Shown here one piece after another: positions 1 through 7,774 of a DNA stretch of 39,594 nucleotides. Origin of the DNA: JBAXLO01 sp037134755. GTDB lineage: Bacteria; Bacteroidota; Bacteroidia; Bacteroidales; JACABE01. The notes beneath the pieces are model-generated. The model did no database searches, was not told the DNA's origin, and was given only the letters and a program-made list of their open reading frames with translations. The first letter of the stretch is position 1. Every line of letters begins with the position of its first letter. The DNA lies in the NCBI GenBank assembly GCA_037134755.1, contig JBAXLO010000013.1, forward strand, positions 1 to 39,594, written 5' to 3'. Position numbers and translations under genes: made by a program.

Positions 1-2
1 TA

Positions 3-326
3 AGAGATGATGTTGACTATATGATAATTGAAGGGAATATAAAAGATATAGAAACTAAGGAAGAACTACCTTTTATTAACATCGGTTTTAGAAATATTTC
101 GAATAATGAGAATTTTAAGTCAACTTCAACTGATAAATATGGGAATTTCAGTTTTCTGATAGATAAAGAAGGTAAATATACTATACATGTTAAAACATTA
201 GGATATAAAGAAATAAATATTGATTCAATCAACTTTGAGAAAGGGAAAAATATTAAATTAAATATAGGGTTGAAAACAACTTATACACGATTGGAAGAAA
301 TATATATAGATGGAAAAGATAAATAA
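3..326 (+). CDS. Carboxypeptidase-regulatory-like domain protein, 5' end probably cut by the window
   Basis: The frame is open to the left edge, so the gene may begin outside the window; the first ATG inside is at 21. The product resembles a CarboxypepD_reg-like beta-sandwich: it starts with an 'EGNIKDIETKEELPFINI' strand, continues with 'STDKYGNFSF' and then 'YTIHVKTLGYKE'. This domain usually sits at the N terminus of TonB-dependent receptors or other secreted Bacteroidota proteins. Here it is followed by only about 20 residues and a stop, so no barrel is attached. No signal peptide is visible in the part seen, which fits a missing 5' end. The role is unknown; the domain call is fairly secure but the gene boundary is not. 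Confidence 0.6.
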   Translation, partial: RDDVDYMIIEGNIKDIETKEELPFINIGFRNISNNENFKSTSTDKYGNFSFLIDKEGKYTIHVKTLGYKEINIDSINFEKGKNIKLNIGLKTTYTRLEEIYIDGKDK

Positions 327-411
327 ACAAAATATTAGATAAAATAGAATTGTGAAAATAATAATTATAAAACTGCATTATATACAATATATATAATGTA
401 CGCTTAGCTTT

Positions 412-1155
412 ATGAAAACAATAACACTATTTATTTTGACAACAATCTTTTCATCAATGTTTTTAAAGTCGGATTTTGTTACTGAACAAAAGAAATTTGA
501 AAGGGTAAGAACTGCTATAAAAGAAAAGGAAGCTACGGTTAAGAAATCGTTGAAAGATGCTGGTATTAATTACGATAAGCTTAACATCTTGATAAAAGCT
601 TACAAGCATGAACAACAGTTAGATATTTTTGCCAAAAATAAAGAAGATAAGCAGTACAAAAAAATAATATCCTATAATATCTGCGCTCTTTCAGGGTTTT
701 TAGGTCCTAAAAGAGAGCAAGGAGACGGTCAGGTTCCAGAAGGCTTCTATTTTATTGATCAATTTAATCCGGTAAGCAATTTTTACCTGTCGTTAAGAGT
801 AAGTTATCCAAATCAAGCAGACAAAAAGAAAAGCAAAGCATCCAATTTGGGTGGTGATATATTTATACATGGTTCGTGCGTTACAATTGGCTGCATGCCC
901 ATGACTGATGAAAAAATTAAGGAAATATATCTGTATGCAATTCAAGCTACTGAATGCGGACAGTTGAAGATTCCGGTTTATATTTTCCCCTTTAAAATGA
1001 CTGCCGAAAACATGAAAACTTACAAAGAAAAGTATAAAACCAATAAGCCATTACTTAAATTTTGGGAGAATTTGAAAATTGGATATGATCTTTTTGATAC
1101 TAATAAGCAAGAACTCACCGTAAAGGTTGATAATAAAGGAGATTATTTATTCTAG
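412..1155 (+). CDS. L,D-transpeptidase family protein (YafK/DpaA-like)
   Basis: This 247-residue protein has an N-terminal hydrophobic segment (residues 1-20) that looks like a signal peptide, so it probably acts in the periplasm. The YkuD-type active site is visible as 'FIHGSCVTIGCMPMTDE', with His153 and the catalytic Cys161 in the usual H..(S/T)xGC arrangement. The following 'MTDEKIKEIY' matches the YafK branch. In E. coli that branch (DpaA) cuts the bond between Braun lipoprotein and peptidoglycan, while other YkuD enzymes make 3-3 cross-links. The exact reaction here is not determined by sequence. It stands alone, with AT-rich spacers of about 85 bases before and 230 after. Confidence 0.85.
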   Translation: MKTITLFILTTIFSSMFLKSDFVTEQKKFERVRTAIKEKEATVKKSLKDAGINYDKLNILIKAYKHEQQLDIFAKNKEDKQYKKIISYNICALSGFLGPKREQGDGQVPEGFYFIDQFNPVSNFYLSLRVSYPNQADKKKSKASNLGGDIFIHGSCVTIGCMPMTDEKIKEIYLYAIQATECGQLKIPVYIFPFKMTAENMKTYKEKYKTNKPLLKFWENLKIGYDLFDTNKQELTVKVDNKGDYLF

Positions 1156-1353
1156 AAAAAAATACAGAATAATTTATCTTATCATTAAATTAAAGAAAAT
1201 AAATACCTTTTTCTAAATATTAATAAAAAAGAAAATTTAATTTTAGATAGTTATTTAATACTTTTACAGCAATATAGAATAAGTTAAAGAGCTATTGTAA
1301 ATATTTTTTATCTTTTTATGAAAATTTATTCAATCAGTAGCATAAAAATTGTG

Positions 1354-1361
1354 TAAGTTTG
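1354..1361 (+). promoter_or_regulatory. Possible -7 promoter element (TAAGTTTG)
   Basis: TAAGTTTG fits the Bacteroidota TAnnTTTG -7 consensus and lies 26 bases before the PepSY-like gene start at 1388. A clear TTTG -33 box was not found at the right distance, so this is a weak call. Its position argues against using the upstream TTG at 1349 as the start. Confidence 0.35.
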
Positions 1362-1387
1362 TACTGTTAATTGAAATAATTAAAACA

Positions 1388-1846
1388 ATGAAAAAAATTG
1401 CAGTTTTATTAGTAACTATGTTAATAGTTATAGGATCTTTTGCACAGAAAATCAATGATAAAGATGTGCCAAAAGGAATAATGGATGATTTTAATGTAAA
1501 ATATCCAACAGCCGAAAAAGTTATGTGGTCGATGGATATAAAGAAGTATGTTGCCGAATTTAAACACGATGACAATGATGTAAAAGTTGTTTATGAGAAC
1601 AATTATTGGCAAAAAACATATTGGAGCGTTCCATTGGAATATACTCCTTTTAAAATTAAAGATTATGTAAACCAATATTATGCAGGTTACAAAATCATGA
1701 AAGTTGATATGGTGGAAACCAATACCAACGAAAAAAATTATGTAGCTAAAATCGTTAAAAAGAAAAAAGAATCAGCTGAGCTGTATTTTGAACTTGCCGG
1801 TACTTTTTTAAAGAAAGTTGACAATACACCGGAAGTAAAGAAATAA
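1388..1846 (+). CDS. PepSY-like secreted protein (PF11396-type)
   Basis: The product starts MKKIAVLLVTMLIVIGSFAQ, a clear signal peptide with a cleavage site after about residue 20, so ATG 1388 is chosen over the TTG at 1349. The mature part contains two short repeated folds: 'FNVKYPTAEKVMWSMDIKKY', 'YVAEFKHDDNDVKVVYE', then 'YVNQYYAGYKIMKVDMVET' and 'ELYFELAGTFLKKV'. This alternation is typical of the putative beta-lactamase-inhibitor-like PepSY proteins common in Bacteroidota, which are small periplasmic proteins of unknown function. A strong terminator follows, so it appears to be a single-gene transcription unit. Confidence 0.75.
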   Translation: MKKIAVLLVTMLIVIGSFAQKINDKDVPKGIMDDFNVKYPTAEKVMWSMDIKKYVAEFKHDDNDVKVVYENNYWQKTYWSVPLEYTPFKIKDYVNQYYAGYKIMKVDMVETNTNEKNYVAKIVKKKKESAELYFELAGTFLKKVDNTPEVKK

Positions 1847-1891
1847 TCTTAGTAAGATTAATAAAGACTAATTGCTGTCAACATAAAATTT

Positions 1892-1934
1892 AACGGTATT
1901 CCGGATATTTATTTGTCCGGGATGCCGTTTTTTT
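1892..1934 (+). terminator. Rho-independent terminator after the PepSY-like gene
   Basis: AACGGTATTCCGGA (1892-1905) pairs with TCCGGGATGCCGTT (1916-1929) over 14 base pairs, two of them G-U. The loop is 10 bases and a T run follows to 1934. It lies 45 bases after the PepSY-like stop codon. Confidence 0.85.
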
Positions 1935-2038
1935 ATAATGATAGGCAATAAGCTTTAAAAAGAAAAATAAAATAAATCATAATTCGTAGTGTTGAAATTA
2001 TTACTAATTTAGCACTTCAAAAAATCACAATAAATAAC

Positions 2039-4183
2039 ATGATAAAGAACATAAATAAAATCTTTGTATTAGCCTTGTTGCTACTATCTTTTAATATCTT
2101 AACTGCACAAACAAAATTGCTTCAGTTGGATGATCTTCTTAAGAATCGTAAACTTTATGCAAGCCAGCTGACTAATATTCAATGGATGGGGGAATCGGAT
2201 AATTTTACTTGGGTTGCTAATAATAAATTGGTCAAAGGAACTGTTGCTAACGAACAAAAAGATACGATTCTAGATATCTCCTCTATCAATAAAGAATTAA
2301 TTGCATTAAAAGAAAAAGAAATTAAAAAATTTCCTACTATAACTTGGGTTGATAAAAATAATTTTACTTTCTTAACTAATAATAAGTTCTATGATTATGA
2401 TGTTTCGAAAAATAAGATTGAAATTTTAAATAAATATCCAGAAAAGGCAGAACATTTAGATTTTGAACCAAACAAAAATCATATAGCCTATACATTAGAT
2501 AATAATCTTTATATTTCGTTCAGAGGTACAGATATTACAGTTACTGAAGACAAAGAAAAAGGAATCAAAAACGGGCATGTTGTTTCTCGTGACGAATTTG
2601 GCATTAAAAAAGGAACATTCTGGTCGCCAAAAGGAAATTTTCTGGCTTTTTATCGCTTAGATGAAACAATGGTAACAGATTATCCAATAGTAGATATAGA
2701 AACAAGAATAGCAGAAGTTAAAAACACTAAATATCCAATGGCCGGGATGAAAAGTCAACAAGTAACCTTAGGTGTCTTTGATCCTGTTACTCAAAAGACG
2801 ATTTTCTTAAAAACCGGAGAACCTTTAGAGCAATATTTAACAAATATAACCTGGAGTCCGGACGAGAAGTATGTATATATAGCTGTATTGAATAGAGATC
2901 AAAACCACATGAAACTTAATAAATATGATGCAACAACAGGCAATCTGGTTAAGACTTTATTTGAAGAAAAGAACGAACGATATGTAGAGCCTCAGCATGG
3001 ATTGTATTTCCTGAAAACAAAGCCTGACCAATTTATATGGATGAGCGAAAGGGATGGATATAATCATTTATACCTATATGATACCGAAGGAAAATTGATT
3101 AAGCAAATTACTAAAGGCAACTGGATCGTAAAAGATATTGAAGGCTTCGATAAGAACGATAGTAAAGTATATTTTACTGCAAGAAAAGAAAGCCCATTGG
3201 ATAATGATTTGTATTCAGTAGATATTAAATCAGGGACTTTAAAACTTATTACAAATATAAGAGGTGAGCATAATCCTATCCTAAATAAAGATATGAAATA
3301 TGTGATTGATATTTATTATAATACAGAAACTGCTGTTGAATACCTTTTATTAAATACAGAAGGCAAAACATTGCAAAAACTTCATCTGGATAAAAATCCT
3401 TTAAAAGAGTATAAGCTTGGCGAGATGTCTATATTTACTATAAAAGCTTCGGATGATAAAACGGATTTGTATTGCAGACTGATAAAGCCAATAAACTTTG
3501 ATCAAAACAAAAAGTATCCTGTTATAGTATATGTATACGGTGGTCCTCATGAACAACTTATAGGTAATGGATGGTTAGGTAAAGCAGGCTTGTTCCTAAA
3601 TTATTTAGCCGAACAAGGTTACGTAATCTTTACAGTTGATAGTAGAGGCTCTGCTAACAGAGGATTTGAATTTGAAAGTTGTATTCATCGTAACTTAGGC
3701 ACTATTGAAGTAGCAGATCAGATGAAAGGGATTGAATATTTGAAAACTTTAAGCTATGTTGACCAAAAAAGAATAGGTGTTGATGGCTGGAGCTATGGTG
3801 GTTTTATGACTATCTCCTTAATGTTGAAAAATCCCGGTGTATTTAAAGTTGGCACTGCAGGAGGCCCGGTTATAGATTGGAAATGGTATGAAGTAATGTA
3901 TGGAGAACGTTATATGGATACACCTGAACAAAATCCTGAAGGGTATAAGAATGCTAGTCTATTAAATTATGTCGACAAACTTCAAGGTAAACTTTTAATA
4001 ATGCACGGCACCTCTGACCCAACTGTAGTATGGCAGAATAGCCTTTCGTTTATTAAAAAGTGCGTTGATGAAGGAAAACAGTTAGACTATTTTGTTTATC
4101 CGGGTCACGAACATAATGTAAGTGGAATGGATAGAGTGCATCTGTACAAAAAGATATCAGATTACTTTAAAGAGAACTTATAA
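2039..4183 (+). CDS. Dipeptidyl peptidase IV-type S9 serine peptidase
   Basis: This 714-residue protein has a signal peptide (residues 1-23, ending LTAQ), a beta-propeller DPPIV_N domain (about residues 95-460) and a C-terminal alpha/beta-hydrolase domain (about 490-714). The catalytic triad is visible: Ser585 in GWSYGG, Asp660 in HGTSDPTV and His692 in YPGHEHNV. The 'RDEFGIKKGTFWSP' segment corresponds to the region carrying the acidic residues that anchor the substrate N terminus in DPP-IV enzymes. Length matches bacterial DPP-IV (700-740 residues). It probably removes Xaa-Pro dipeptides from peptides in the periplasm during peptide use. Exact P1 preference is inferred from the family. Confidence 0.92.
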   Translation: MIKNINKIFVLALLLLSFNILTAQTKLLQLDDLLKNRKLYASQLTNIQWMGESDNFTWVANNKLVKGTVANEQKDTILDISSINKELIALKEKEIKKFPTITWVDKNNFTFLTNNKFYDYDVSKNKIEILNKYPEKAEHLDFEPNKNHIAYTLDNNLYISFRGTDITVTEDKEKGIKNGHVVSRDEFGIKKGTFWSPKGNFLAFYRLDETMVTDYPIVDIETRIAEVKNTKYPMAGMKSQQVTLGVFDPVTQKTIFLKTGEPLEQYLTNITWSPDEKYVYIAVLNRDQNHMKLNKYDATTGNLVKTLFEEKNERYVEPQHGLYFLKTKPDQFIWMSERDGYNHLYLYDTEGKLIKQITKGNWIVKDIEGFDKNDSKVYFTARKESPLDNDLYSVDIKSGTLKLITNIRGEHNPILNKDMKYVIDIYYNTETAVEYLLLNTEGKTLQKLHLDKNPLKEYKLGEMSIFTIKASDDKTDLYCRLIKPINFDQNKKYPVIVYVYGGPHEQLIGNGWLGKAGLFLNYLAEQGYVIFTVDSRGSANRGFEFESCIHRNLGTIEVADQMKGIEYLKTLSYVDQKRIGVDGWSYGGFMTISLMLKNPGVFKVGTAGGPVIDWKWYEVMYGERYMDTPEQNPEGYKNASLLNYVDKLQGKLLIMHGTSDPTVVWQNSLSFIKKCVDEGKQLDYFVYPGHEHNVSGMDRVHLYKKISDYFKENL

Positions 4184-4223
4184 TAAATTAAATAAACCAA
4201 TAATAAATTAAATAATTTTAGAT

Positions 4224-5171
4224 ATGAAAAACATATTAATAATCTTTATGCTTTTTTCAGGCAGCTTGTTTGCACAGAATTATATACCATATTATAATAT
4301 TACAAACGAAGCTGTGTACAGATTGATGATAACAAAAGAATATGAAAAGGCTGAAAAATTATATTTAGAAGCGTTTAAATTAGAAAAGCCTTTGATAAGT
4401 GATTATTATCAGATGGCAAGATGTTATGCAGGGAAAGGCGATACAATAAATATGATAAAATATTTAAAGCTCTCTTCAACGGAAGTTAGTTTTAATCCAT
4501 TATTATTTGTGAATTCAAAAAGGGATTCAGTACTGTTTTATAAATACAAACAACAGCAAAGTTTTATTGCTTGTATGAAGGAGATTGAAAAAACAAACGA
4601 GAACCATAAAACTGCATTAAAAACAGATAAAGAGTTAAAAATAAAGAAGGATACCATTGCATACTTTTTGAGAGTGTTTCAACAATCAAGAAAGAATATA
4701 TTGAAAAATATGACTGATTTGACAAGAGAGCAAAAGGATTCATTAAGAAAACTAGCTGATGCCTCAGATGTTGTGCTTCGTAAATCTCTTTTAGAATATG
4801 TTGAAAAGAATGGATTTCCAGAATATACTGCACCTGGAAGTATGTTATCAGGCAGTGATTTCGTTAGCATCTTATTAATTAGTATGACAGAAGAAGAATT
4901 TGACAAGTATAATCCTTTAATGCAAAGAGAGCTTAAAAAAGGTAATCTTATGCCCTATGATTATGGTTATATTATTGATAAAGTTCAATCGCGAACCAGA
5001 GGTAATAAATGTTCCTATTTTTCTGTAAATAATATGAATAAAGATTGTTGGAATCAGTCAATAGAAGAGCGTAAAAAGATTGGGTTGTCAATATATCTTG
5101 ACGGATCTAGTCAGAATATTCTAAAAGGAAACAATAAGAAACTTCCTTGGGTTGGCACTTTAGTAAATTAA
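4224..5171 (+). CDS. Secreted protein of unknown function, possible DUF6624-like C-terminal half
   Basis: The 315-residue product has a signal peptide (MKNILIIFMLFSGSLFAQ). Residues about 25-85 look like one TPR-like helical pair ('YEKAEKLYLEAFKLEKPLISDYYQMA'). The second half has 'LLEYVEKNGFPEYTAPGSML' and a short C-terminal segment with 'YGYIIDKVQSRTRGNK', which recalls DUF6624 proteins, but I would not insist on this. There are two Cys near the C terminus. It begins 40 bases after the DPP-IV gene, whose downstream spacer contains a short duplicated AATAAATTAAATAA sequence, and could share its transcript. No function can be assigned. Confidence 0.7.
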   Translation: MKNILIIFMLFSGSLFAQNYIPYYNITNEAVYRLMITKEYEKAEKLYLEAFKLEKPLISDYYQMARCYAGKGDTINMIKYLKLSSTEVSFNPLLFVNSKRDSVLFYKYKQQQSFIACMKEIEKTNENHKTALKTDKELKIKKDTIAYFLRVFQQSRKNILKNMTDLTREQKDSLRKLADASDVVLRKSLLEYVEKNGFPEYTAPGSMLSGSDFVSILLISMTEEEFDKYNPLMQRELKKGNLMPYDYGYIIDKVQSRTRGNKCSYFSVNNMNKDCWNQSIEERKKIGLSIYLDGSSQNILKGNNKKLPWVGTLVN

Positions 5172-5199
5172 TAAAGAAGTGAATTAATCACTTCATATA

Positions 5200-5979
5200 A
5201 TGGGAGAAATCAATAATATAATATTCATTGGTGCAGGAAATGTAGCAACTAATTTAGCATTTGCTTTTCATAACAAAGGTAAGAAGATACTACAGGTTAT
5301 TAGTAAGAATCTTGAACATGCTAAATTACTTGCTGATAAAGTTTCGGCTAACTACTCCAATATTCTTGATGAGATTAACCCCAATGCTGATCTTTATATT
5401 ATTTCTATTAATGATGATGCGATTATAAATATTGCATCATCATTAAAGATTAAAAACAGCTTGATAGTTCATACTTCCGGAAGTATTGATATGAATATTT
5501 TGCAAAATGCTTCTACTAATTATGGTGTGTTTTATCCTCTTCAAACTTTCACTAAAGATATAATTGTTGATTTTAAGAATATTCCTTTTTGTATTGAAGC
5601 TAATACTAGTAATAATAGTAAAGAGATGATTGAACTTGCTCAGATTTTATCAAATGATGTGAGACTAATTAACTCAGAAGAAAGGAAAATAATTCATCTG
5701 GCAGCAGTTTTTGCGAATAACTTCTCTAATTATATGTATTTGATAGCTGAAGAAATCTTAAGTAGACATGATCTTCCCTTTGATATTCTTAAGCCACTGA
5801 TCTATCAAACAGCTTTGAAAGTAAATAATCAGAATCCTGAAAAAACTCAAACTGGTCCAGCCAAAAGGAATGATTTGGAATTAATAGAAAAGCATTTATC
5901 ATTGTTAAAAGAAACTCCTGAATATTACGAAATATATAAAATCATAAGTAAAAATATTGTTGATAAATTTCACAATTAA
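5200..5979 (+). CDS. Rossmann-fold/DUF2520 oxidoreductase-like protein
   Basis: The protein opens with an NAD(P)-binding Rossmann motif, IIFIGAGNVATNLAFAF, close to the start of pyrroline-5-carboxylate reductase-like and F420-dependent NADP reductase-like proteins. The C-terminal half (about 130-255), with 'HLAAVFANNFSNYMYLIAEEIL' and 'PLIYQTALKVNNQNPEKTQTGPAKRND', matches the DUF2520 helical domain. The cytosolic substrate is unknown. It starts 28 bases after the preceding gene and stops 3 bases before kdsC, so it is very likely cotranscribed with kdsC. This pairing is recurrent in Bacteroidota, though any link to lipopolysaccharide sugar synthesis is only inferred from the neighbour. Confidence 0.85.
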   Translation: MGEINNIIFIGAGNVATNLAFAFHNKGKKILQVISKNLEHAKLLADKVSANYSNILDEINPNADLYIISINDDAIINIASSLKIKNSLIVHTSGSIDMNILQNASTNYGVFYPLQTFTKDIIVDFKNIPFCIEANTSNNSKEMIELAQILSNDVRLINSEERKIIHLAAVFANNFSNYMYLIAEEILSRHDLPFDILKPLIYQTALKVNNQNPEKTQTGPAKRNDLELIEKHLSLLKETPEYYEIYKIISKNIVDKFHN

Positions 5980-5982
5980 ATT

Positions 5983-6504
5983 ATGGCAAATTACAAAGAG
6001 AAACTTATTCATATTACCACATTCATTTTTGATTACGATGGCGTATTAACCGATGGAAAAGTTTTTGTAATAAATGATCACGAACAATTGAGGAGTTCGA
6101 ATGTAAAAGATGGTTATGCGTTACAATATGCAGTTAAAAAGGGATATAGAGTAGCTGTAATATCAGGAGGAAAATCCAAAACAATGACAAAAAGAATGAA
6201 TACTCTTGGGATTACAGATGTTTTTCTAGGCATCGACAATAAAATAGAAACATATAGAAAATATCTTCTCGATAATGATATAAAAAGAGAAGAAGTTTTA
6301 TATATGGGTGATGATATTCCCGACTTTGAGATTATGAAAGAAGTAGGAGTTGCAACATGTCCTTCCGATTCAGCTCAGGAGATTAAAGCTATTGCCGATT
6401 ATATTTCTGATATAAAAGGGGGAGAAGGGTGTGTGAGAGATGTTATTGAACAAGTATTAAAGTTACAAGACAAATGGTTTCATCCTGATGCTTTTCATTG
6501 GTAG
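5983..6504 (+). CDS. kdsC: 3-deoxy-D-manno-octulosonate-8-phosphatase (KdsC), HAD superfamily
   Basis: This 173-residue C0-type HAD phosphatase has motif I 'FDYDGVLTDG' (nucleophile Asp17, acid/base Asp19), a motif II Ser in 'VISGGKSK', and motif IV 'MGDDIPDFEIM'. Length and the DGVLTDG signature match KdsC, which dephosphorylates Kdo-8-phosphate in lipopolysaccharide core synthesis. Closely related C0 HAD enzymes (for example CMP-acylneuraminate-linked phosphatases) cannot be excluded entirely. It is the last gene of a two-gene unit with the DUF2520 protein. A Maf-family gene, which I recall following this pair in some Bacteroidota, is absent here. Confidence 0.88.
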   Translation: MANYKEKLIHITTFIFDYDGVLTDGKVFVINDHEQLRSSNVKDGYALQYAVKKGYRVAVISGGKSKTMTKRMNTLGITDVFLGIDNKIETYRKYLLDNDIKREEVLYMGDDIPDFEIMKEVGVATCPSDSAQEIKAIADYISDIKGGEGCVRDVIEQVLKLQDKWFHPDAFHW

Positions 6505-6834
6505 AAATTAGAAATTTACTTTATATACTAATGAATTAATTGAAAATTATCCATCAAATATAATTTCAAAATAATGCAATTGAAGAAAGAAAATACAGCA
6601 ACTACAAAAAAAATAACTCGAAAATCAAATAATTTTATTAATTTTGCAGAAAATTAGTGTTAAACATAGAGTAAGCTTAAGTTATTTTTGATCAATAAAC
6701 GCACATTTCATAAAAATAAAAAAATAATCAACAAAATAATGTTGATAAATTTTGCAAATTCAAAATATAATTCTAATTTTGCACTCCCATTTTAAAAAGG
6801 GTATGTTAGCAAATAAAAACATTTAACAAAACAA
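6505..6834. other. AT-rich intergenic region with the rplM promoter
   Basis: This 330-base gap holds no plausible gene. A first TAATTTTG at 6639-6646 lacks a -33 box. The second, at 6774-6781, has a well-placed TTTG and is the likely ribosomal operon promoter. Downstream of it, TGTTA (6804-6808) can pair with TAACA (6824-6828), a weak stem inside the short 5' untranslated region. Confidence 0.6.
6751..6781 (+). promoter_or_regulatory. Promoter of the rplM-rpsI-rpsB-tsf operon
   Basis: TTTG (6751-6754) is followed after exactly 19 bases by TAATTTTG (6774-6781), an excellent match to the Bacteroidota primary-sigma promoter. The predicted transcript starts around 6788, about 47 bases before the rplM start codon. 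Confidence 0.75.
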
Positions 6835-7290
6835 ATGGATACATTAAGTTATAAGACAATTTCGGCAAATAAAGCAACTGTTAACAAGGAATGGTTAATA
6901 ATCGATGCTGAAAATGAAGTTTTGGGGCGTTTAGCTTCAGATGTTGCAAATTTATTAAGAGGAAAGTACAAGACAAACTTTACTCCTCACGTAGATTGTG
7001 GTGATAATGTTGTTATCATTAATGCCGAAAAGATCAGATTAACAGGAAAAAAATTAACTGATAAAGTTTATGTTCGTCACACAGGTTATCCTGGTGGGCA
7101 ACGTTTTACAACTCCTAAAGAACTTTTGGCACATAAACCAATTGCTGTTATCGAAAAGGCAATAAAAGGTATGCTTCCAAAGAACAGATTAGGAAGTGCT
7201 CTTTTTAGAAATTTATATGTTTATGCAGGTACTGAACACCAACAACAAGCTCAGTCTCCTAAAGTTTATAAAATACACTCAATAAAGTAA
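6835..7290 (+). CDS. rplM: 50S ribosomal protein L13
   Basis: The 151-residue product has the L13 core: 'WLIIDAENEVLGRLASDVANLLRGK', 'NFTPHVDCGDNVVIINAEKI', the 'TGKKLTDKVYVRHTGYPGG' segment and the signature ending 'GMLPKNRLGSALFRNLYVYAG'. The length is normal for Bacteroidota. It is the first gene of the operon, driven by the promoter ending at 6781, and its stop lies 1 base before the rpsI start, so the two are almost certainly translationally coupled. L13 is an early-binding large-subunit protein; in several phyla the L13 operon is autoregulated, but nothing here proves that. Confidence 0.98.
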   Translation: MDTLSYKTISANKATVNKEWLIIDAENEVLGRLASDVANLLRGKYKTNFTPHVDCGDNVVIINAEKIRLTGKKLTDKVYVRHTGYPGGQRFTTPKELLAHKPIAVIEKAIKGMLPKNRLGSALFRNLYVYAGTEHQQQAQSPKVYKIHSIK

Positions 7291-7291
7291 A

Positions 7292-7678
7292 ATGGAAGTA
7301 ATAAATACAATAGGTAGAAGAAAATGTGCAATTGCACGTATCTATATGAAACCGGGAACCGGTGTGATAACTATTAATAATAGAGATTACAAAGAATATT
7401 TCAATACTGGTACATTGCAATATATCGTTACTCAACCTTTCGAGATATTGAAGATTCAAGGAACTTATGATATTAAAGCAAACCTTGACGGTGGTGGTAT
7501 TACAGGACAAGCTGAAGCTTTACGCTTAGCTATCTCTCGTGCCATGTGCGAAGTTGATGCCGAAAACCGTCCTCCTCTAAAGGCTTTAGGTCTTATGAAG
7601 AGAGATCCTAGAATGGTTGAACGTAAAAAACCAGGTCAAAAGAAAGCTCGTAAGAAATTCCAATTCAGCAAACGTTAA
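7292..7678 (+). CDS. rpsI: 30S ribosomal protein S9
   Basis: The 128-residue product starts MEVINTIGRRKCAIARIYMKPG and ends with the basic KKPGQKKARKKFQFSKR tail, whose last residues reach the ribosomal P site in S9. 'LRLAISRAM' and 'LKALGLMKRDPRMVERKKPG' are the family signature. It follows rplM with one base between them, the nearly universal bacterial L13-S9 pair. The next gene, rpsB, is 96 bases on, separated by a strong hairpin that is not a terminator. Confidence 0.98.
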   Translation: MEVINTIGRRKCAIARIYMKPGTGVITINNRDYKEYFNTGTLQYIVTQPFEILKIQGTYDIKANLDGGGITGQAEALRLAISRAMCEVDAENRPPLKALGLMKRDPRMVERKKPGQKKARKKFQFSKR

Positions 7679-7705
7679 CAGTTTATTGGAATTGTTTAGT
7701 ATCTA

Positions 7706-7742
7706 AATCATCAAGACTTTCGTAAGAAACTACTTGATGATT
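7706..7742 (+). promoter_or_regulatory. Structured leader ahead of rpsB: hairpin with GNRA tetraloop
   Basis: AATCATCAAG (7706-7715) pairs perfectly with CTTGATGATT (7733-7742). Inside it, TTTC (7718-7721) pairs with GAAA (7726-7729) closing a GTAA loop (7722-7725), a GNRA tetraloop. The internal loop is asymmetric (AC against CTA). No T run follows, so it is unlikely to terminate transcription. Placement 32 bases upstream of the rpsB start codon suggests a cis-acting RNA, such as a binding site for S2 or for a processing enzyme. That role is inference. Confidence 0.6.
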
Positions 7743-7774
7743 GACTATGTTGGAAAGTAAACAAATTAAAAATA

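Noticed and set aside
1349..1387. TTG start for the PepSY-like protein
   Set aside because: It overlaps the TAAGTTTG promoter element and would put extra residues ahead of the signal peptide that begins at ATG 1388.
7706..7742. Terminator between rpsI and rpsB
   Set aside because: The stem is strong but no T run follows, and the genes form a conserved operon group.
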